The notes beneath the pieces are model-generated. The model saw only the letters and a program-made list of their open reading frames with translations. It had not been told where the DNA came from and searched no databases. The translations under genes and the position numbers were made by a program. Positions 44,801 to 54,576 of a stretch of 64,000 nucleotides of DNA are shown in pieces. This stretch comes from Zymoseptoria tritici IPO323 (taxonomy: Eukaryota; Ascomycota; Dothideomycetes; Mycosphaerellales; Mycosphaerellaceae). The first letter of the stretch is position 1, and each line of letters opens with the position of its first letter. Where the stretch lies: positions 558,001 through 622,000 of the forward strand of contig NC_018210.1 in NCBI RefSeq assembly GCF_000219625.1, read 5' to 3'.

Positions 44801-45065
44801 ATAGCATTATTCTTAGCCGGATCGTCGAATCCGTAGTCGTTAGGAATAGCTAGTTATAATCCCGGTATGCGATAGATCTTGTCTCTTTATAGCCTATTAT
44901 CGGGTCTTCTATAGTCTACGGTTCCTAGACTAGTAAAAGGTCGGCTTTCTGCTTAACCGCGACGTCTAAGGTAGACTCTATAGCCTCGATAGATTAGTTA
45001 AGATTAACATAGAAAATCCGTAGAGAGTATTTTAATATATAGAACGTTCTAGGGGCCTCCCTTTC
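41900..45065 (-). pseudogene. LINE ORF2: endonuclease-reverse transcriptase remnant
   Basis: Reading minus-strand, an APE-type endonuclease comes first (about 45000-44300, with VGDFNLRHPSWDPRG; part is open at 44550-44807). Reverse transcriptase follows, with the YVDD box at about 43005-43016 (YVDDIRLS). The last part (about 42150-41950) has a degraded CP-x-GRREIAKHLICSCP motif of the CCHC type seen at fungal LINE ends. Stops are TAG/TAA as from RIP. The protein would nick target DNA and prime reverse transcription there. Confidence 0.8.
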
Positions 45066-45084
45066 TGTTATATACGATCCTTCG

Positions 45085-46230
45085 CCTTCTCGACTCTTAG
45101 GCTGTCCGCGCCTACGTATAGACGGTTTTAAATAGCCCTTTTTGCCTCCTCCTCGGTAGTAAAACCTACTAGAACTATCGCCCTAGTAAGAGTCTTTCTT
45201 CTCTCTTCGTTTATTAGCTAAATCGGGGTACCTACGAGTTTAAGACCTCTATTAAAGGTCTTAATTTCTCGTTAAATGTCCTATAGGCCTATTAGCGTAT
45301 TAAAGTTCGCGGTTGAGATGCTATAGACTACGACCTTATGCTAGAGAGAGTCCTCTATTACCTATACCTCGCCTACAATATTAGTAACCTTAGTAAGGCT
45401 ATCGATCGTTCGTTAGCAGGCTTTCTCTATTATAAAGTTTAGGACAATGTTACCCCGAACTAATTTCTTTATCGCAAGGATAGCTAGCTCTTAGTCTTCG
45501 CCTTTAAGAGCGTCGTTAATTTTGTCTCGGGTTGCGATCTAGTCGAGTTCCTTCTTTTTATCCTTTAGTATAAGGATAAGAGGCATCGGTTCTACTTGTT
45601 CTTTCGGCTTGCTAGCCCTCCGGGAGATAGTCGTCTACTATTGTTATTGTTGTTATTGTTATTATATTATCTTTGTTATCGAGGAGGTAGAGGTAGAGGT
45701 AGCGGATCCGCTATCTCCCTTAATAACGTCTACGAAAGTAGGCTTCTTCGCTTATGCTACTAGTTTCTTTGTTATCGTTTCTAGGTTCGAGACTTGCTTT
45801 ACGAGGATTTAGGACGTTATCTTAAAGTCTATACGCTCGGTAAAGTGCTAAAAGACTTCGAGAAGGTCGAGAACCTAGGTTTGTTCTTCTAGAATCCCGC
45901 CTAGATCCCCTACTGCTTCGACTAGTAGCTATCGGGCTTATAGGATCTTCTCGTTCGCAGGCGTGCAAGAGAGTGTTTATTTCTTTCTAAGAGAAGGGCT
46001 ACGAGTCGGGGAGCTACTAAATTCAAAGGGGTTTTGCCTTTTCCTAGGTAGGAAAGGAATGCCGGTTCTTTTTAGTAGTTCCTTCGGTAACGGCAGGGTT
46101 TTAAGAGACTTAAACGTAACTTCCTCGTCCCCTCTAGCTATAGCTTTTAGAGTCTAAGGGGCTATACTTACGTCTGTTATTTCCGTCTCGGTAGATATTA
46201 TCTTATTATTGTTATTTGTTATTTAAAAAG
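45085..46230 (-). pseudogene. LINE ORF1 (Gag-like) remnant
   Basis: The minus-strand frame from about 46220 reads a Ser/Thr/Pro-rich N-terminus, a helical region and a charged C-terminus with a probable RNA-binding fold, broken by TAG/TAA. Boundaries are approximate. 46230-47155 would be the LINE 5' leader; it holds no gene that I can see. Confidence 0.5.
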
Positions 46231-47155
46231 AGGCTTAGCAGTCTTACGCCGAGAGGGCTGCTTATTCGTCTCTATTTCTAATCGCGTTCGGGTCCTAGCC
46301 TACTTACGATACTAGGGCACTCTTCTCCCTACTATATAAAGTAGGAGTATAGGAGAAGGTATACTTTAAAGAGGAGAGAAGAGATATATAAATATACCTC
46401 TGCTTCTAGGAAGTACTTTAGCCTATAGTAATATGCGTCTTTATAGCAGGCTTTAGAGGCGTTCTATAGGTAGCCGTAGTAAGTTCGGGATAACCTTTGT
46501 CTCTAGGGAAAGGTAGGCCTATACTCTATATAGAGTATCTAGCTATATAGTTAGTACTACTACTCTAATCCTTAAAGGTACAAATTCGTTCTTACTAAAC
46601 TATACTACTTCTTTAGCTTCCTCTCTCGGCGGCGTAGGACAATAGGTAACTCTAGTATAGAGAGAACTAAGTATATATGTATGTTTATATATCCTAGGAA
46701 TACTGCTCTTATTTAGCCTTTAGCTCTTTTAAAATTCGACTAAATTAGGCGTTTAATAGCTAGAATAAAAGCTCTCGTCGAGGGCTTTTAAACAGGCTAT
46801 ACGGCGTCCGAATCGGTAGCGTATTAGTTATGTTGTAGTATGTTAAAGTGTTGTAGTACAGGTTATAAACCTTCCTTGTATAATGCCCTAAATAGGGAAT
46901 ATTTCGAGTGTAGGGGAGGTAAGGTCGGAATAAGGTTTCGGAGGTAGGGGCTAAATCCTAGAGTTTAGGGTCCAAATTTGTACCCTAAAGGGGGTAACAA
47001 GGTAAATCTTTAAACTCTAGTAGCGGCGTAGGTTTTAAGGGCAGCGGGGTAAATGCGGGTTCGTTAAAACGGCCTTGATAAGGGCTTTCGAATAGTGCGT
47101 GTTTAGTAATAATCGGGTCAATATTGGGTGTGCAATGGAAGTGCGGATGTCGATG

Positions 47156-47167
47156 TCGGGATCCTAG
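47156..47167. repeat. LINE target-site duplication, copy at the 5' end
   Basis: TCGGGATCCTAG, the partner of 41567-41578. Confidence 0.85.
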
Positions 47168-47275
47168 TACATGTAACGTTCAGCATCGGTATCACAGCAG
47201 TAAAAGAGGTGCGATACAAATGCACTCACTCGTTCTCGACAAGTCCTGCACGTGTCAACTATGTCGCCCATGAAA

Positions 47276-47310
47276 TCACTTCACTTCCTCGCGGGTCTTC
47301 CGCGCTCCCG
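47276..47310 (+). promoter_or_regulatory. Shared family upstream motif, copy 5
   Basis: TCACTTCACTTCC, TCGCGGG, then CTTCCGCGCTCCCG. It lies 135 bp before the preferred ATG of member 6, and inside a longer in-frame ORF, which argues that translation starts downstream of it. Confidence 0.7.
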
Positions 47311-47410
47311 TCGGTCCGCCACAAGCGCCGATACTTCATCAAAATTCGTGCACATGGATTCGCGCATGATGAGCAACCACCGCTCACGGAGACATCAACG
47401 AAATTCAAAG

Positions 47411-48127
47411 ATGGTCAGCCAAAATAAGAGGAGACTGCGCAGGAATGATAAGAGGCTGCGCAGGATGGAGTGGGAGGACGAGAGGAGGAAAGAGCCAGAG
47501 AGGATGGAACTTGCTCGGCAGGCCAAGAAGGACACAGAGATCAAGATGCTGGCAAGAAACGAGCGCGACCGTGTCGACCGCGAGCTCTGGTACAACTCGG
47601 ATACAGATGCCTTGTCGCACACGGCAAGACTCCTGCAACGACTTCCTCAAGAGCTCTTCGACGCCATCTATGAGCATGTTGTATCTGGAGTTTCGGAATC
47701 GAGCATCATTAAGGTCGAGAAGCATCAATACAAGCCGCCCATGATGCTACAGATCACGAAGCCGTTGCGCCAGAAGTTCATGAAGACGTACTACGGGACC
47801 AACATCTTCTCCTTTACTGATCCTGAAGTCTGCAGCGAGTGGCTTGAAACGCTCGCGCAGGACTGTACGTCGCTGCTAAAGACGATTCACTACGACACAC
47901 GCTCCGCTAAGAGTTCGATCGGGAAAGAGACGGCATTATTTAGCATGAACAGCATCTTACGACATCTGCTGCATCGGCTGGCTCCTGGGTTTGTCCTCTG
48001 GCAGCAAGACATGGAATACAGTCCCTCACGCAGATGGCCCAAAGCCGAAGTGACCTCGTCTTCGGTCACGGGAAGCGTACGCTTTCACTATACTTTTGCT
48101 GTACCGGACGAGCGTTTGGGACACTGA
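47411..48127 (+). CDS. Family member 6: F-box/2EXR-like protein
   Basis: 238 aa from ATG 47411. In-frame ATGs also occur at 47354 and 47366, but only 47411 keeps the usual distance from the upstream motif and has the context AAAGATGG. Residues 1-60 are strongly basic/acidic (RRLRRNDKRLRRMEWEDERRK), LPQEL is at 78-82, then YKPPMMLQIT, YYGTNIFSFTD, EWLETLAQDC and LLKTIHYDTRS. It is close to member 5. Confidence 0.8.
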   Translation: MVSQNKRRLRRNDKRLRRMEWEDERRKEPERMELARQAKKDTEIKMLARNERDRVDRELWYNSDTDALSHTARLLQRLPQELFDAIYEHVVSGVSESSIIKVEKHQYKPPMMLQITKPLRQKFMKTYYGTNIFSFTDPEVCSEWLETLAQDCTSLLKTIHYDTRSAKSSIGKETALFSMNSILRHLLHRLAPGFVLWQQDMEYSPSRRWPKAEVTSSSVTGSVRFHYTFAVPDERLGH

Positions 48128-48479
48128 ATGCGAGCGACTGGAGGCATGCAGGGGCTGCGTCGGGGTAGGCGGGATCTGAAGGCACTGGGATCAATGACCG
48201 GGAGGGATAGTCGAGCCGCACAAGCATTGCCGCTACGAAATTCACGAACCGCGGAACCCAGACATGACCGGCAGCTGAAAATGCTGATAGAGCTCAAAGG
48301 ACGAGAGACTGGGTAGCATGATCAGGAGCACAGCTTTGAGACTGGAAGGATTGTCGCTTGCACATCATAGCTCAAGACTTGCGTATAGCTTTACGAGAAG
48401 CCTTTGCGAGAGTGGTATCAGTTCATGAAGGTAAACATACGAGACCTGTTAATACATCCGTGCAACATCGTTCAAGGAA

Positions 48480-48516
48480 TTCACTTCACTTCCTTGTGAC
48501 GGCCCGTCCCGGAAGT
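48480..48516 (+). promoter_or_regulatory. Shared family upstream motif, copy 6
   Basis: TTCACTTCACTTCC, then GGCCCGTCCCGGAAGTTTAG, 154 bp before the ATG of member 7. Confidence 0.72.
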
Positions 48517-48633
48517 TTAGACCCTGCATGCACAGGCCGAGCTTGCAAGTCGCGCCGGCTGGCGCACCTCCCTCATGCTTGCTGTCTGAACACACCTTCA
48601 CTTTAACACTCAAAAGGCATCAACAACACCAAC

Positions 48634-49233
48634 ATGGCCACCGCTCGGAAGCCAAAGATCGAATCGGCAGAATCACGCAAGTGGAGCACAATCGGCGAAG
48701 GAACGCTTGAGGAGAAGCCGTCGGAACCCGTGACATACCAGCTGGTGGAACCCATCCAAGCACTTCCCCAAGAGCTCTACGACATCGTCCGCGACTGCAC
48801 CGTGGATGAGTACATCCCTTTCCGGACCAAAATCAAGATCGACAAGGCGTACAAGCCACCAATGCTGCTCGGACTTACGGAGAGGACACGGTACCTGCTT
48901 TCTCCAAAGTACTACGTCACCAACGTCTTCTCGTTCACAGACCTCGAGATCGGCCACAAGTGGCTCGCCGCTCTTGCACCAAAATACAGCTCAAGAATCA
49001 GACAGATCTGTTACGACACTCGCTCCACGGATCACAAGCATCGTTCGGCGTCGAGCATGCAGTTGTACAGCGCGATCAATACGACTTTCATGGACACTTT
49101 CTGCAATCTGAACGATGGTCTCGTCATCTGGACGCCGCTGCAAGAGCACAAAGGTCAATCAGACGACACCTGGTTTAGGATTCAAGGTTCGGTCGGAACG
49201 TACAGTATTCCTGATACGGTGGTTTCCGAATGA
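48634..49233 (+). CDS. Family member 7: F-box/2EXR-like protein
   Basis: 199 aa, the shortest. LPQEL is at 44-48, followed by IKIDKAYKPPMLLGLT, YYVTNVFSFTDLEIGHKWLAAL and IRQICYDTRS. ATG context ACCAACATGG is good. The gene is 507 bp from member 6 and 498 bp from member 8, so the three form a tight same-strand run. Confidence 0.83.
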   Translation: MATARKPKIESAESRKWSTIGEGTLEEKPSEPVTYQLVEPIQALPQELYDIVRDCTVDEYIPFRTKIKIDKAYKPPMLLGLTERTRYLLSPKYYVTNVFSFTDLEIGHKWLAALAPKYSSRIRQICYDTRSTDHKHRSASSMQLYSAINTTFMDTFCNLNDGLVIWTPLQEHKGQSDDTWFRIQGSVGTYSIPDTVVSE

Positions 49234-49576
49234 TTGCTGTGGGAGTACAGCAGTGACTAGAAGGTGCGAATAGAGCATACGCACAATGCACTGAGCTATG
49301 GTACGAGTACAATGGAATCCGACAGCTGCAGGTGGGAGAGTCTCTACATGATGATATGTGGATGCCACGGGGTCGAATTTGGCTGAGAAATCGAGAAAGG
49401 GTCAAATTTCAGCGCCCAAATCAAGTGCACTGCGAGGCAACACAGTGTTGTAGGTATTATTTTGCTTTTATGCGTGAGGTCGATGCGCTTCTGAGCCTTT
49501 GCTGAGCGCATATTGGTTCGAGGCTCCGAGCTGCATTGCATGTGCCAGTAAGGTAAGCATCTTGACACGACAAAAT

Positions 49577-49611
49577 TTCACTTCACTTCCGTACCGCTCC
49601 CTCCCGAAGGC
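49577..49611 (+). promoter_or_regulatory. Shared family upstream motif, copy 7
   Basis: TTCACTTCACTTCC, then GCTCCCTCCCGAAGGC, 154 bp before the ATG of member 8. Confidence 0.72.
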
Positions 49612-49730
49612 TTTCTTGGCTCGGAAAGTTTTCGCCCTTCTGTCTCGAACTTAGTCTCCTTCTCTGTTTCGGCATACAAAACCTGGCCACCACTTTCCCA
49701 GAACATCACGGTTCACCGGAGCACGACACT

Positions 49731-50486
49731 ATGGTCAACGCCGACAAAGAAAACCGCGCAAGCTCATGCTGCGCGTCAGTTCCTTCGCTCACGCGCACAA
49801 ATACAAAGGCGATCGAAGTCGCGCAGGCTCCATCAGAACAAGCTTCGAAGCGGAACATGCACGAAGCAATACCGTTGGCAAACAAGCAACGCAGAGCAGG
49901 CGAGGAACGATACCGGACGACAAAGAGGACCGCGGAGCTCGTGCAGGATCTCCCTCAAGAATTGTTTGACAGCATACTGGCCCTGGTCATGGCTCCAGAT
50001 ATCCCAATGACGAGCATTGTTCACATCGACAAGCAACACAAACCGCCGAAACGTCTGCAACTTACGCGATCCTTGCACAACAATCTGGCGCGGAACTACT
50101 ATGCAACAAACGTCTTTTCCTTCACCAGCTTGGACCTTTGTCGCCAGTGGTTCAAGGCGCTCGCACCTCAGCATAGCCGGTGGGTCAAGACGATGCGCTA
50201 TGCCCCGTCCTCAACGGCTCAATACCCCGAAAAGGGCGACGTCATGAATAATAGGACGCAAAAGTTCGAGGAAGCTCGAGAGACTCTCGCAGGTTTATAC
50301 TGGAAAGTTACATCAGGTCTGATGTTCATAGGACCGCAGGAGCCGGTCTACAAGGTTATGGAGTGGCGGAAGGTCGAGCTCCCCGCCTGGCGTCACCCAA
50401 GTGTGCACATGTCAAGAGATGAATACAAGTGCTGGCTTGGATGGTCTACACGTCGTGCTATCGTCGGCGAAGTGTTGGGACTGTGA
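49731..50486 (+). CDS. Family member 8: F-box/2EXR-like protein
   Basis: 251 aa. LPQEL is at 74-78, followed by VHIDKQHKPPKRLQLT, NYYATNVFSFTSLDLCRQWFKAL and VKTMRYAPSS. The Ser/Thr/Lys-rich N-terminal 70 residues are not shared with the neighbours. The Trp-rich C-terminus is unique to this member. Confidence 0.83.
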   Translation: MVNADKENRASSCCASVPSLTRTNTKAIEVAQAPSEQASKRNMHEAIPLANKQRRAGEERYRTTKRTAELVQDLPQELFDSILALVMAPDIPMTSIVHIDKQHKPPKRLQLTRSLHNNLARNYYATNVFSFTSLDLCRQWFKALAPQHSRWVKTMRYAPSSTAQYPEKGDVMNNRTQKFEEARETLAGLYWKVTSGLMFIGPQEPVYKVMEWRKVELPAWRHPSVHMSRDEYKCWLGWSTRRAIVGEVLGL

Positions 50487-50837
50487 TATCCTGGAGGCGT
50501 TAGAGATGGTGAATGGCAGAACGGGGTGGAAAGGCATGCGAGGGAGATACCAATGGATCGATCTTGGCTGGAGCAGGGCAAATGGTCTCGAGCTCGACGA
50601 CCTGACTTCCAGATCGATCAGCATTGCACCGATATGGTGCAGTCTGCACCAGCGATACGTTGTCCAGTCGAAGATTACGAGTTCTTAGGCTGGAGTATCC
50701 CCTCCACGACTCGATCGCATGTGTTTACCCTCCTGATCATTGAAGTCGTGTACACTTGGATCCAATACGCTCACTGTTTCAACCTCCACTACTTTCAAAC
50801 TGCGCTATGCCAAGATCTGCCTGCTTGCAGCACGGAT

Positions 50838-50890
50838 TTCACTTCACTTCACTTCACTTCACTTTCTCACGCGGCCCGCTCCGAAAGCTC
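50838..50890 (+). promoter_or_regulatory. Shared family upstream motif, copy 8, expanded
   Basis: The TTCAC unit is repeated five times in tandem instead of about twice, then CGCGGCCCGCTCCGAAAGCTC. It is 160 bp before the ATG of member 9. Confidence 0.75.
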
Positions 50891-50997
50891 AGCTGAGCAA
50901 GCTCTTCCTCCGAGAAACTTCCAAAGTCTCTTTTCCTACTCAACACATCTTCAACGAACACTTCCTGTCCACCTTCTCAACATCACACCCTACCAAA

Positions 50998-51735
50998 ATG
51001 GCGGACAACACAGGCCCAGATCCCTTCTGCAATCTCGAGATTGTATTCAAGCCGGCGAAGACTGTCATCACACAAGATGCCGACACCAAGAAGAGCATCG
51101 CGGTGACCAAGCACGAGTCTGCAGAAGCGCGCAAATGGAAGGAACATGCGGCGAAACAGCTGGCAAAGCGCCGCGCAGCGGCTGCGCTGAAGTTCAAGAC
51201 TCTGCTTCACGACCTACCTCAAGAGCTTTTCGACAAGATTCACGACTACGCCATGGCTTTCGACATTCCTGAAGGCTGTGTCATCGTGGTCGACGAGAAG
51301 TACAAGCCACCGAGCTACCTGCAAATCACTCAAGAGCTCCGGGATGAGTCTGCTAAGGAATACTTCGCCAACAACATTTTCTCCTTCACGGACCTGAGGG
51401 ACTGTCACAAGTGGGTGTGCGCGCTCGAAGCCCAACACAGCCGTCACGTAAGAAATCTTCGCTACGACGCTCACCAGATTCCGGATGCGGTCAACAGCCG
51501 TGTGGAAAGGCCAATCGCTCCCATGATCATACGCCAGGACCTCACATCTTGGAGTCGCGCTGCCAGTAAGTCCGGTACCGAGATCGATAAGATGTATGGT
51601 AACGCTGAGCAGTGGCTCAACGCGCTGCACACCAACGAGTCCGTCAGTTTGGAATGGAGTGGGTGGGTCTTGTTGGAGCCCGACTACTCGACGTGGAACT
51701 ACGGCTGCCGTTGCAATGGCGAATGCAGTCGATAG
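50998..51735 (+). CDS. Family member 9: F-box/2EXR-like protein
   Basis: 245 aa. LPQEL is at 73-77, preceded by a basic helix (HAAKQLAKRRAAAALKFK). It continues VVDEKYKPPSYLQIT, YFANNIFSFTDLRDCHKWVCALEAQHSRHVRNLRYD. ATG context CAAAATGG is good; a longer upstream frame exists but lies across the upstream motif. This is the last family copy in the window. Confidence 0.83.
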   Translation: MADNTGPDPFCNLEIVFKPAKTVITQDADTKKSIAVTKHESAEARKWKEHAAKQLAKRRAAAALKFKTLLHDLPQELFDKIHDYAMAFDIPEGCVIVVDEKYKPPSYLQITQELRDESAKEYFANNIFSFTDLRDCHKWVCALEAQHSRHVRNLRYDAHQIPDAVNSRVERPIAPMIIRQDLTSWSRAASKSGTEIDKMYGNAEQWLNALHTNESVSLEWSGWVLLEPDYSTWNYGCRCNGECSR

Positions 51736-52399
51736 GACTCTACGTAGTGCTCACTGAGGTGAATTCGTACGGGAGACCAGCGTTAAGAAGCATGCCGGGG
51801 CGCGCATGACGGGCGATCTGCTATACATAAGGGCAGACACATCGACATGTGGATGATGTGTATGCTTGATTTGCTGAGGGCTTTGCGACGTCATAGATCC
51901 AAGCGATTGAGAGACTTACGGCATCAGTTCACTGGTGCAGAAGCTTAGCAGGAGACCGGCATCTCGCAATTCAATTTCAGCGGCTTTCAACCTCGACCCA
52001 AAGGTATCTCAGTATGTGCTACTCCGGAAACGTGCTGATTCGAAAGCATTTAGCAACTTCACTGTCTCAGCGCGTGCGCATTATCCCAGCTTTGGTTTGC
52101 CTCAGTAACATAAATGCACAGATCGTCACGAAAAAATGGTTGCCATGCAAAACATAATTCATCAACACAACCTCTCTTTCCACGACTTGACATGCAACAA
52201 CAAATGGCAAACATGAACTGTACCACGGAAGATCCAATGCTTATGGACTCTCCTTCCAGACAAAGCGCAGTGAGGTTCAAAGAGATTGCCAACATACCTC
52301 CAGCCGAGTAAGCAAACTGGCGCATGCCCCTATCCACTTCACCAGACGACAAGCACTCACAAGATACCACAGCACATCCTTCCAATCCACCTCCTCACC
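51736..52399. other. Intergenic, no gene supported
   Basis: Only short overlapping frames are present. No copy of the family motif was found. Confidence 0.5.
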
Positions 52400-52967
52400 A
52401 TGTCCACCTCCGCGCTCCCCCGACTCGAGATACGACAGCCTCCAACCCGACGAGGACTCTCAACAACCCGCACCAACCTCCAACCCAATCACCGACCCGA
52501 AACCCACCCCAAAACCCCTCCCACCACCAAACCACCCACCGCGCAAGAAGAAGAAAACCTCCAAACACTTCGATTACGACCAACAACTCAAACTCCTCCG
52601 CCAACACCTCCTCGCCCGCTGTCCCATCCTCAGCCAATCCTCCAACCGCATCCACGCCATCGTCTCCTGGGGCGGGAATATCTCCTCCACACTAGCTCTG
52701 CGACCCGCTGTCGAGGTCCAGCGGACCTTTTTGGAGGACACATTCCCGGGAGTTTATGCCAAGGAGGATATGTATGACCGGCTGCGGAAAGGGAAGAAGG
52801 AGGCGAGAGAAGAGCCGCCGCCGGAGAGGGAGTGGGGATTTGGAGTGGATCCGCATGAGGGTGTGGATCGAGGACGGTTGGAGTGGAGGATGGAGGAGGT
52901 ATTTGATTTTGAGGGGTTTTATGGCGACCGGGAGGCCCGGGAGGGGGAGGTGAGGTGTGATGGGTGA
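52400..52967 (+). CDS. Hypothetical protein, gene model unresolved
   Basis: Two plus-strand frames overlap here. One starts at ATG 52400 and is open to 52777 but is Pro/Thr-rich and unconvincing. The other (codon starts divisible by three) reads KKKKTSKHFDYDQQLKLLRQ and on through VSWGGNISSTLAL and MEDTFPGVYAKEDMYDRLRK to a stop at 52967; its composition is far more protein-like, with charged helices. It has no ATG until 52731, so a 5' intron or a frameshift must join it to a start. Family not recognised. Confidence 0.45.
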
Positions 52968-54576
52968 AGGTGGGTGGTTTGGGAACATGAAAATGGGGAA
53001 GTCAAGGAGAACTTGGCCGCTGCGCATTCAAGGTTGGGATATTGGATTGCTTGATTGACTGGAAGATGGAAACACTGCTTGCTTGAAAGCGATACGGCAG
53101 GCGGAGGCAGGAAAAGGACACAATGAAGGCTGGCGGGAGAGATGCAAAGTTGACGGCAGAGAGACAAAATCGACGAAAGGAGAGCAAAGTGACCGCTGGA
53201 AAGATAAAGTCAACGAAAGGAGAGAAAGTTGATGGTAGAGAGCAAAAGTTCAACGGATCGGGCGAGAGTGTTGCTGGAAAAGAGCGATGTGAGAAATCAG
53301 TCGATGTCATTCAGCGCCAATCCCACGACGAACAAACCTCAACCTGATAAAGAGGATGCGTCGCGCAAAGACCTTGCAATAGCCAAATGTCGGTCTTTTG
53401 AAGCGAACCTTCTTTCACGTGCAAGTGATCTTCTTTGCCAAGTGCCGAGCTGAAAGTCTAAAAGTCAGCAGTTTGAACCGCCAGGAAACCTTCTGCGAGT
53501 GAAACCGGCGACCTCTGAAACGCTCGCAGGTTCGGCCATGGACACCGCTCTTTGGCTGCGGCACGAGGTCCGTTCCACGTCTATACTGAGCTGTTTCGCG
53601 GCAGCTTCCTAGAAGGAGCTTGTCTCGGTTCCTGGACATGCGTGCTGAGGCATGGAACAATCTCGCACAATTGCATGTCTGACACAGCACTGTCGAGACG
53701 GTCATGACTCCATGGATCGGCACACCTGCGACCATACGTTGCCATGCTTGAAGTCATGTGAACGTCTCATGCTCCAGTGCGAGTTGCAGCCATAGGCAGA
53801 CATAGCTGTTGCCTCGGTGTCCTTTCTGGTTGTCGAAGCGGGGACGAATGCAGGCAAAGGCTTGGACAGCGAGGTTCAGCCAGCGACGTGCCTTGATCGA
53901 CGCCGCACACGGCTCGTACTGCTCGTTTGGACGACGTCGTGCCGCCACCGAGATGGAAGTGAAGTTCGCCGCGAGTTCCTTCGCCGCACTACTGCACGTG
54001 GAACGCGGGGAATCATAGTTCTAACCAATTCGAAACTTAGCGCAAAGCTTCGTTCATCCGCACCCCCTTTCGGCGCACAGTCTCTGCACGTCGCGCTTTC
54101 GACTTGTCGTAAATTGGCGCTCTTCTTCACAAATGACGACGATGAACTCTGCGCTTACTCCAGAAATAGAGAGGATACGCGGCCGAACTGGGTCCATGGC
54201 GGCTCGCCGCTGACAGCACCGCCGGCCTCAGGGATCCCATCCCGGTACACCAATTTTAACAGCTCCGTTAAGGTTAACGGCTGGCGCAAGACCCATGAAG
54301 CATGATTGGCTTGGCCGCACCAATGCCGAGACCTTCAAGGATTACCCCGGAATCCGACTCACAAGCCTACCGAGGCGTTGGCCGCAGGGAACGCGTGAAC
54401 GTGGTGTGCCCATGTTACACCTCTCAACGGGCTCGTGCGGGCTGGGTTATTAAGGAGGGCATGGGGCTGCTCTGTCTTTTCTTCCGGCCTACCCACCCTC
54501 GACCAACTGCGCCTCGACGCTCTGGACAGTGTCGTTCATTCCTTTTCTCTTTCACATCGATTGATTCGCAGTATCG
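52968..54576. other. Intergenic region with weak tandem repetition
   Basis: Around 53140-53250 imperfect units such as CAACGAAAGGAGAG and AAAGTTGAYGG recur. Otherwise only overlapping short frames are visible; no gene is supported. Confidence 0.5.

Larger units (their letters stand above)
41579..47155 (-). mobile_element. Complete non-LTR retrotransposon (LINE, Tad1-like), RIP-mutated
   Basis: A 5.6-kb AT-rich island bounded by a 12-bp direct repeat. On the minus strand it ends in a (CAAA)n-type tail (plus-strand TTTG repeats at 41579-41604), the normal LINE 3' end. ORF1 and an ORF2 with endonuclease, reverse transcriptase and a terminal cysteine/histidine region follow in the expected order. 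Target duplication and tail show a full insertion. Assignment to Tad1 is by order and host group only. Confidence 0.87.

Noticed and set aside
47252..47410. Upstream extension of family member 6
   Set aside because: It starts at GTG and runs through the conserved promoter motif; the ATG at 47411 matches the spacing in other members.
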